DNA from: Pseudomonadota bacterium
GTDB taxonomy: Bacteria > Myxococcota > Myxococcia > Myxococcales > Myxococcaceae
NCBI GenBank assembly: GCA_023424585.1
Contig: JAFADT010000165.1
Location: 1-12,869, forward strand
DNA length: 12,869 nucleotides
Direction: 5' to 3'
The notes beneath the pieces are model-generated. The model made no database searches, was not told the DNA's origin, and worked only from the letters and a program-made list of their open reading frames with translations. Each line of letters begins with the position of its first letter. The stretch's first letter is position 1. Positions 8,047 to 12,869 of this stretch are shown here, in pieces. A program made the translations under genes and the position numbers.

Positions 8047-8600
8047 GACTGGACTCCCCGCTCCCGGGCCACCGCGACGCTCGGAAGCAGCAATTCCCTC
8101 AGGTCCCGGCGCGCCAGCGTCAGCCAGCTGCCCACGGTCCCCACGGGAACATTGAAATGTTCAGCGATGGCCTGGTAGCGGTGGCCCTCCGCGTGAAGCT
8201 TGTACGCGTCCCTCAGGTGCGGCTTGAGCTGCTCGATGGCCGCCTGGAACGCGTCGTTGCCCACCAGCTCCCAGTTCTCCTGGTCCGCGTCCCCCGTCAC
8301 CGGCGGGTCCTGCACCAGCGCCAGGTGCGGCAGCCCCCGGCTCTCCGTGCGCTGCCGCCGGCAGTGGTCCAGGAACCGGTTGGTCATCGTCGTGCACAGC
8401 CAGGCCGCGCACGCCGCCTCCGTCCGGTCCTTCAGCTGGCCAAACTCCGGCAACGCCCGCTCGAAGGCCTCCTGGACCAGGTCCTCCGGGTCCAGGACGC
8501 CCCGAGCGCACAACCGCCGCGCCACCGCCAGCAGGCTGGGCCGGTGTCGCTGGATGAACGCCTCGAAGTGGCGCTTTTCCCGGTTGAAGAGGTTGGCCAT
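8043..8600 (-). CDS. ECF-type RNA polymerase sigma factor (sigma-70 family)
   Basis: This is a 185-residue group IV sigma factor with only regions 2 and 4. Region 2 includes FIQRHRPSLLAVARRL (15-30) and DPEDLVQEAFERALPEF (37-53), the core-binding and -10 recognition helices. Region 4 runs from about 120 to 172 with the helix-turn-helix YQAIAEHFNVPVGTVGSWL. It should direct polymerase to a small regulon and be held inactive by the anti-sigma factor encoded next. The ATG at 8598-8600 was chosen because family similarity begins there. An open extension to a GTG at 8711 would run through a transcription terminator hairpin and is rejected. The Shine-Dalgarno is weak (GGGG about 11 nt upstream). 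A short AT-rich stretch between terminator and start (TTTAAA on the coding strand near 8636-8641) may hold its promoter, but no clear ECF consensus was found. Confidence 0.9.
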   Translation of the reverse strand: MANLFNREKRHFEAFIQRHRPSLLAVARRLCARGVLDPEDLVQEAFERALPEFGQLKDRTEAACAAWLCTTMTNRFLDHCRRQRTESRGLPHLALVQDPPVTGDADQENWELVGNDAFQAAIEQLKPHLRDAYKLHAEGHRYQAIAEHFNVPVGTVGSWLTLARRDLRELLLPSVAVARERGVQS

Positions 8601-8669
8601 GACACAAGGCCCCGAAGTGACTGGTGGGCGTTCCTGTTTAAAGACGCCGAGCGGTTTGTTTCTTGAGAG

Positions 8670-8688
8670 AAAAATGCCCGAAAGGGCA
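8670..8688 (-). terminator. Small intrinsic terminator between the 56-codon ORF and the sigma factor gene
   Basis: On the minus strand the sequence reads TGCCC-TTTC-GGGCA followed directly by TTTTT. This is a perfect 5-bp stem with a 4-nt loop and a T-run, starting 25 nt after the small ORF stop. The plus strand lacks a downstream T-run, so it acts only for leftward transcripts. The short stem suggests partial termination. It implies that the small ORF and the sigma gene are largely separate transcripts. Confidence 0.55.
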
Positions 8689-8712
8689 GACAAGCCTGCT
8701 CGGCGGGCCACC

Positions 8713-8883
8713 TCAGCGGGCGGCCTCCGCCCCCTCCAGCAGGGGGGGGACCGACGGCGGCGGCAGCGGGCGGCGCCGCTTGGGGCCGCGCTCCTGGCAG
8801 TTGACGTAGGAATTCTTCACATGCGGCGCGCTGCGGTCCGGCTCGAAGGCCTTGACGGCGGAGGACACGTCTCCGGGGATCAT
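8713..8883 (-). CDS. Small hypothetical protein, 56 aa, Pro-rich C-terminus
   Basis: This short gene is not recognised. It starts at the ATG 8881-8883, preceded by AGGAG (complement of 8894-8898) about 9-10 nt upstream, and ends in TGA 25 nt before an intrinsic terminator. The peptide begins MIPGDVSSAVKAFEPD. Its middle holds KNSYVNCQERGPKRRR with two Asn and the only Cys (29). It ends with a proline-rich stretch, PLPPPSVPPLLEG. No signal peptide or TM segment is visible. It is divergent from a FIH-like hydroxylase gene and upstream of the ECF sigma gene. Candidate roles are a hydroxylase substrate or a regulatory peptide; both are inference. A run of eight C residues in its codons (8742-8749) is a potential slippage site. 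The case rests on the ribosome binding site and terminator, as composition alone is not decisive. Confidence 0.5.
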   Translation of the reverse strand: MIPGDVSSAVKAFEPDRSAPHVKNSYVNCQERGPKRRRPLPPPSVPPLLEGAEAAR

Positions 8884-9029
8884 GGGTCGCTTCTCCTGGT
8901 ACGGCGGAAGCCCGGCGCAAACCGGGGATGGGTAGAAAAAGACTGGGAGGCGTGGTCCATAGCACGGCTCGCCGCACCGGCAGGAGAGGCCCCCTGGGCC
9001 ATTCCTTCAAGTATTTCAAGGAGTTCTGA
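8884..9029. promoter_or_regulatory. Divergent control region between the 56-codon ORF and the JmjC hydroxylase gene
   Basis: This 146-bp gap must hold start signals for both directions. It is less GC-rich than its surroundings in two spots (GTAGAAAAAGAC near 8932-8943 and TTCAAGTATTTCAAG at 9006-9020). It contains two inverted repeats, CCCGG-CGCAAA-CCGGG near 8911-8926 and GGCCC-CCT-GGGCC at 8988-9000; the latter lies 17 nt before the hydroxylase Shine-Dalgarno. No -35/-10 pair is convincing enough to place. Confidence 0.4.
9018..9023 (+). promoter_or_regulatory. Strong Shine-Dalgarno of the JmjC hydroxylase gene
   Basis: AAGGAG lies 6 nt before the ATG at 9030 and fixes the start. It is embedded in a 9-nt-spaced direct repeat (TTCAAG at 9006-9011 and 9015-9020). 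Confidence 0.7.
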
Positions 9030-10037
9030 ATGAACGAGGACAAGTCCCGGCTGCACCCGGCGTGGCGGCAGTGGCTGGCGGAGAACCTGGCCCTGGGGGT
9101 GTCGGCGGAGGACGTACAGCAGACGCTGGTGCAGGCGGGGGTGGACCCCGCGCTGGCACGGGAGGAGCTCTCGGCGGTGGGGCAGCACCCCTACTTCCAG
9201 GCGGCGCTCCAGGTGGCCCGGCACTTCGGCTGGCTGGAGTCGCTGATGGACGTCTACAGCGAGCTGCGCGCGCGGGACGGGGGGCGGGAGCTGGAGGTGC
9301 GCGAGGAGGTGTCCCCGGAGGAGTTCTTCCGCCGCTACTACCTGGGCCACCGCCCCGTGGTGCTGCGCGGCCAGATGAAGGACTGGCCCGCGCTGAGGCG
9401 CTGGTCGCTGCCGTACTTCCGCGAGCGGTTCGGCGCGGTGGAGGTGGAGGTGATGGTGGGGCGCGACGCCAACCCGGAGCACGCGGCCGAGCAGGACCGG
9501 CACCGGGCCCGGATGCCCTTCTCGGACTTCCTGTCCAAGGTGGAGACGGCCGGGGAGACGAACGACTTCTACATGGTGCCGCGCAACGAGAACTGGGGGC
9601 GCGAGGGGCTGGCGCCGCTGCGCGACGACCTGCGCGCCCCGGCGGGGATCATCGACCCGTCGCTCCAGGCGGATCAGCTGACGCTGCTGCTGGGGCCCGC
9701 GGGCACCGTCACCCCGCTGCACCACGACAACATGAACATCCTCCTGGGCCAGGTGATGGGCCGCAAGCACGTGAGGCTGGTGCCGTCCTTCGAGCGCCAC
9801 CGCGTGTACCCGCACCGGGGCACCTTCAGCCACGTGGACGCGGCGAAGCCGGACCTGGCCGCGCACCCGCTGTTCGCCGAGGCCACGGTGCTGGAGGCGG
9901 TCCTGGAGCCGGGGGACATGGTGTTCCTGCCCGTGGGCTGGTGGCACTGGGTGAAGGCGCTGGACGTGAGCGCCAGCGTCACCTTCCATCACTTCCTCGT
10001 CCCGGGGGGCAACACGCACCTGGATGCTCCCTTCTGA
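9030..10037 (+). CDS. JmjC/cupin-like Fe(II)/2-oxoglutarate hydroxylase (FIH-related)
   Basis: This 335-residue protein looks like a protein or peptide hydroxylase of the cupin_8/JmjC family. The entry block RPVVLRGQMKDWPALRRW (108-125) is typical. The core TPLHHDNMNILLGQVMGRK aligns without gaps to factor-inhibiting HIF: Thr228, the Fe ligands His231 and Asp233, and the 2-oxoglutarate Lys246 (13 after the Asp). The third ligand is His306 in DMVFLPVGWWHWV. All catalytic residues are therefore present. Residues 1-85 form a separate predicted helical domain (WLAENLALGVSAEDVQQTL onward) resembling UBA-like docking folds. It may bind the substrate; this is inference. The gene is divergent from the 56-codon ORF and convergent with the CHAT gene, with 5 bp between stops. 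Substrate unknown. GGG glycine codons appear more common here than in neighbours. Confidence 0.87.
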   Translation: MNEDKSRLHPAWRQWLAENLALGVSAEDVQQTLVQAGVDPALAREELSAVGQHPYFQAALQVARHFGWLESLMDVYSELRARDGGRELEVREEVSPEEFFRRYYLGHRPVVLRGQMKDWPALRRWSLPYFRERFGAVEVEVMVGRDANPEHAAEQDRHRARMPFSDFLSKVETAGETNDFYMVPRNENWGREGLAPLRDDLRAPAGIIDPSLQADQLTLLLGPAGTVTPLHHDNMNILLGQVMGRKHVRLVPSFERHRVYPHRGTFSHVDAAKPDLAAHPLFAEATVLEAVLEPGDMVFLPVGWWHWVKALDVSASVTFHHFLVPGGNTHLDAPF

Positions 10038-10045
10038 CCGGGTCA
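10035..10045. repeat. Palindrome formed by two convergent stop codons
   Basis: TGACC-G-GGTCA is a perfect inverted repeat whose two ends are the TGA stop of the hydroxylase (plus strand) and the TGA stop of the CHAT gene (minus strand). The stem is too short and lacks a T-run, so it is not called as a terminator. The two transcripts must run into each other here. Confidence 0.5.
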
Positions 10046-12802
10046 GTCCGCGCGCTCCACCAGCAGCACGGAGCGCGTCCAGACGGCGCGGGCGTCGCGC
10101 GCGAGCCAGGCCTGGCGCTCGTCGCGCAGCGCGACGGCGGCGGGCCTGCCGGCGTGGATGCTCCTGCGCACGCCGTCGAAGAAGCGGCCCGCGGCGTCCG
10201 GGATGTCCACCGTGGAGGCCAGCACCGCGCGGGCCCCGGAGTCGATGAAGGCCGCGGGGAGGCTGAAGGGCTCCGTGCTCTGGAGGGACGAGGTGCGGCC
10301 CGCGCTGCACGCGGCCAGGAACACGGTGGGCGCGCCGGTGAGCCGCTGCTCGCGCACCACGTCCGCGGTGAGCGCGTAGCGGCCGTTCACCTCCGGGGAC
10401 AGCACCACCAGCGACGCGCCGGAGATGCTGGGGTCGGTGATGCCGTGCGCGTGGATCTCGATCTCCGTGGCGTCCGCCATCCGCGCCAGCACGCGCGAGG
10501 GCGTGGCGTCCGCGCCGGTCAGCACGTCCGGAGGCGTGGCGCCGGGCTCCGCCTCCGGCGTCCATGAGGGGAGGCGGGGCAGTTGCAAGAGCGACGGCGC
10601 CTCCACGCCCGCCACCACCAGGCGGCGCGAGCTGGTGGGCGCGGGCCCCGGCGCCTGCCCCTGCGCGCGGCCCAGGCGGAAGCTCCAGGCCATCTCCGGC
10701 GGCAGCAGGTCCGTGCGGCCGAAGAGCGGCGTCCACGCGAACACGTCCACGCGCTCGCAGCCCGCGAGCGTCTGGCGCAGGGGCTCCGGCACCAGCCGGG
10801 ACGAATCCGCCCGGGCCAGGGCCTCGCGGCGCGAGCCGTCGTAGTAGCCCTTCACCTCGCCCTGGGGCCCCAGCGCCACCAGCGTGGTGCGCTCGGCGTG
10901 GACGCTGGCGGCCAGCGCGCACCGCGACGGGACGGGCGTGCCCAGCTGCGCGGCCATCAGCGCCACCACCTTGGGGAACTCCCCGGCGCGGCCCGCGTCC
11001 GCCGCGAGCGACGAGTAGCTGAGCGCCCAGGTCTCGCGCCCCAGCACGTCGCCGCGAGGCAGCGCCTCCGCGTCCGCGATGGCCTGCTTGAGGAGCGCCT
11101 CGCCCCGGGGCCGGTCCTGGTCCAGGAGGAAGCGGCCCTCCAGGTAGTGCGTGTAGATGCGGTCGCTCTCCGGGACGGAGGGCCCCTCCAGGGCCCGCGT
11201 GGTGACGGTCTTCAGCCGCTCCGCGTCCCGGGGACCCGCGCCGAAGCGGGACAGCTCCGCGAGCGTCGCGCCGAACACCAGCTCCATGGGGTTGTCCGCG
11301 CAGGCCTCCGCCGCCTCCAGCTCGCGCCGCGCGGCGTCCGGGCGCAGGTCCAGGGAGTACAGGTGCGCCAGCTGCACGTGGGGCCAGGAGCAGCTGCGGG
11401 TGGTGCCCCGCGCGGCCCACTCCTCCAGGTAGGCGCGCGCGCTGCCCAGGTCGTTGCGGGAGCGCGCCACGTGGCTGAGGATCTCCAGGACGGTGAACTC
11501 CGTCTCCCACTCGCGCAGCTGCCGGGCGCCCGCCCACAGCACGCGCGCGTGCTGCTCCGCCTCCGTGAGGCGCTGCTGATCCGTGTAGAAGATGGTCAGC
11601 CGGCGCTCCAGGTCCAGGCAGCGCACCGACAGCGTCGTCTCGCGGCAGCGCTGGAGCGCGTTGAACAGCCGCTGCTCGGCCTTCCACCACGCCCCTTCCG
11701 CAAACTCCTGGCGCGCCTGGTCCCGCTCCGCGATGTACGTGAACCAGGGGTCGCCCATGCGGCCCACGCGCGCGACCAGGTCCTGCAGGCCGGCCAGCGA
11801 CCCGTTGCGGCTGCGCAGGAACGCGCCCAGGTAGATGTCCTCGTCGCCGGACGACAGGCGCGCCCGGTCCAGCAGCGACTCCGGGACGGCGCGGCCCGCG
11901 CGCAGCGACTCCGCGTACTGCCGCGCCAGGTCCGCCCGGCGGGAGAAGTCCCGCTTCGCCACGCGCTGCACGTAGTCCGTGAGCACGCTGCCGCCCTGCA
12001 CCCGGTCCAGCTCCTTCGCCAGCGGCAGCAGCGCCAGCGCGCGCTCCTTCGACGCGGCGGCGCGCACGGCGTCATAGAAGCCGCCGCGCACCGCGCCCGG
12101 GAGCTGCCGCGCCGCCTCCAGGGGCAGCGGCGCCTTCGGGTCCTCCACCATGGCCAGCGTCGCGTCGCGCGCGGCCTTCCACTGGCGCTGGCGCTCCAGC
12201 GTGGCCTCGCGCAGGGCCAGCGCCTGCGCGTGGGCCTCGCGCCCCCAGCCCGCCTCGTTGCGCTTCGCGACCTCCTCGAACAGCTCCGACGCGCGCAGCG
12301 TCAGCCCCATCTCCCGGAACACCAGCGCGCGGTTCCACAGGGCCTGCGTCAGGTCCGGCTTCGCGGTCAGCGCGGCGTCCAGCAGCCGCAGCGCCTTCTC
12401 ATGGTCGCCGCGGGCGAGCGCCACCGCCGCCAGGTCGCTGTCGCGCTCCGGCGAGGCTGGCAGGCGCTCCAGGAAGGAGGCCGCCTGGTTCCACTCGCCC
12501 TCCAGGGCATAGGCCGCCGCGATGCCGCCCCAGTCCTCCCGGGCCTCCATGCGGGCGAGCGGGCCCAGGGGCATCGGCTCGGCGGGCACCGGGCAGCCGC
12601 CCGCGGGCGCGCGCGAGCGGTAGCGGTCCGCCTCCGGGTGCGTGAGGCGGGCCTCGATGCGGGCCGCCGCCCGGCGCTCCGTCCAGAAGGTGTCCGGGAC
12701 GGGGGCCTGCTGCGACGGGGACCTCAGGGCCACGACGCCGGCCGCCAGGAGGGGGATGGCCAGCGCCAGCGCCCAGAGACTCGTCTTCGCCGGCTTCACC
12801 AT
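10043..12802 (-). CDS. Membrane-anchored TPR-CHAT protease-like protein
   Basis: This 919-residue protein has a basic start (MVKPAK) and a hydrophobic segment at about 8-25. TPR-like helical repeats follow from about 85 to 600. A C-terminal CHAT domain (caspase-like, clan CD) spans about 626-919. The putative catalytic pair is intact: His786 in EIHAHGITD and Cys832 in FLAACSAGRT. The domain ends with the usual Trp-containing strand (VWTRSVLLVE). A single N-terminal hydrophobic segment after Lys residues implies that most of the chain lies outside the cytoplasm, as an anchored or secreted form; no lipobox is seen. Residues ~9-196 are paralogous to the TM-TPR part of the anti-sigma factor at 7216-8046. 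The ATG is preceded by GAGGGG about 5-10 nt upstream. The gene is convergent with the hydroxylase. CHAT proteins include proteases such as separase relatives and TPR-CHAT effectors; the target here is unknown. Confidence 0.88.
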   Translation of the reverse strand: MVKPAKTSLWALALAIPLLAAGVVALRSPSQQAPVPDTFWTERRAAARIEARLTHPEADRYRSRAPAGGCPVPAEPMPLGPLARMEAREDWGGIAAAYALEGEWNQAASFLERLPASPERDSDLAAVALARGDHEKALRLLDAALTAKPDLTQALWNRALVFREMGLTLRASELFEEVAKRNEAGWGREAHAQALALREATLERQRQWKAARDATLAMVEDPKAPLPLEAARQLPGAVRGGFYDAVRAAASKERALALLPLAKELDRVQGGSVLTDYVQRVAKRDFSRRADLARQYAESLRAGRAVPESLLDRARLSSGDEDIYLGAFLRSRNGSLAGLQDLVARVGRMGDPWFTYIAERDQARQEFAEGAWWKAEQRLFNALQRCRETTLSVRCLDLERRLTIFYTDQQRLTEAEQHARVLWAGARQLREWETEFTVLEILSHVARSRNDLGSARAYLEEWAARGTTRSCSWPHVQLAHLYSLDLRPDAARRELEAAEACADNPMELVFGATLAELSRFGAGPRDAERLKTVTTRALEGPSVPESDRIYTHYLEGRFLLDQDRPRGEALLKQAIADAEALPRGDVLGRETWALSYSSLAADAGRAGEFPKVVALMAAQLGTPVPSRCALAASVHAERTTLVALGPQGEVKGYYDGSRREALARADSSRLVPEPLRQTLAGCERVDVFAWTPLFGRTDLLPPEMAWSFRLGRAQGQAPGPAPTSSRRLVVAGVEAPSLLQLPRLPSWTPEAEPGATPPDVLTGADATPSRVLARMADATEIEIHAHGITDPSISGASLVVLSPEVNGRYALTADVVREQRLTGAPTVFLAACSAGRTSSLQSTEPFSLPAAFIDSGARAVLASTVDIPDAAGRFFDGVRRSIHAGRPAAVALRDERQAWLARDARAVWTRSVLLVERAD

Positions 12803-12869
12803 TCGGTCCCCTCGGGCGTCTCCCCCCTGCCGCCCCTTCGGGCCGTTCTACACCAACCTCCGACGAACG
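12803..12869 (-). other. Upstream region of the CHAT gene, cut by the window end
   Basis: These 67 nt hold the ribosome binding site of the CHAT gene and a small GCCC-GAAG-GGGC hairpin. No promoter boxes can be assigned with confidence, and the upstream gene is not in the window. Confidence 0.3.

Noticed and set aside
8601..8711. N-terminal extension of the sigma factor to an upstream GTG
   Set aside because: Region 2 similarity begins just after the ATG at 8600, and the extension would be encoded through an intrinsic terminator.
8880..11690. Very long open frame on the minus strand (over 900 codons) crossing the hydroxylase and CHAT genes
   Set aside because: It is rich in Ala, Arg, Gly and Pro with no recognisable motifs. 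It is an out-of-frame shadow of two genes with clear domains; such frames stay open because stop codons are rare at this G+C content.
1..12869. CRISPR arrays, tRNA or rRNA genes, insertion sequences, integrase or attachment sites
   Set aside because: No regularly spaced repeats, cloverleaf-like segments, transposase motifs or terminal inverted repeats were seen, and codon use is uniform across the window.

Overview
The window is about 12.9 kb of very GC-rich DNA (roughly 70% G+C, with almost all third codon positions G or C). It comes from a bacterial chromosome. Gene content and style point to a myxobacterium of the Myxococcus/Corallococcus/Pyxidicoccus type: an ECF sigma factor with a ZAS-TPR anti-sigma factor, a TPR-CHAT protein, and tightly packed genes. 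This assignment is inferred from style and protein families, not from a marker gene. No rRNA, tRNA, CRISPR array, transposase or phage gene was found.

Left part (37-1575, minus strand): a probable two-gene lipid operon. A short-chain dehydrogenase resembling FabL-type enoyl reductases, but lacking the catalytic Tyr, is followed 18 nt later by a PlsC-type lysophosphatidate acyltransferase. A 206-bp divergent intergenic region (1576-1781) holds a perfect 7-5-7 inverted repeat.

Centre-left (1782-5435, plus strand): the complete oxidative pentose phosphate pathway as one operon, zwf-pgl-gnd. zwf and pgl overlap by ATGA; gnd follows after 22 nt with its own strong Shine-Dalgarno. It converts glucose-6-phosphate to ribulose-5-phosphate and yields reduced nicotinamide coenzyme. 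A convergent acyl-CoA synthetase of the ACSM/MbcS type (5461-7098, minus) ends 25 nt away.

Right part (7216-12802): the most interesting stretch. On the minus strand are an ECF sigma factor and a translationally coupled membrane anti-sigma factor (ZAS zinc motif, one TM segment, TPR tail). Just upstream is an overlooked 56-codon ORF with a good ribosome binding site and its own small intrinsic terminator. Divergent to it is a FIH-like JmjC/cupin-type Fe(II)/2-oxoglutarate hydroxylase with all expected metal and cosubstrate residues. Convergent to the hydroxylase, with only 5 bp between stop codons, is a 919-residue TM-TPR-CHAT protease-like protein. Its first ~200 residues (TM, linker and TPR) are clearly paralogous to the anti-sigma tail. 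The shared domain, the CHAT His/Cys pair, the hydroxylase and the small peptide together suggest a signalling or peptide-modification module. The paralogy and the intact motifs are read directly from the sequence; the functional linkage is inference.
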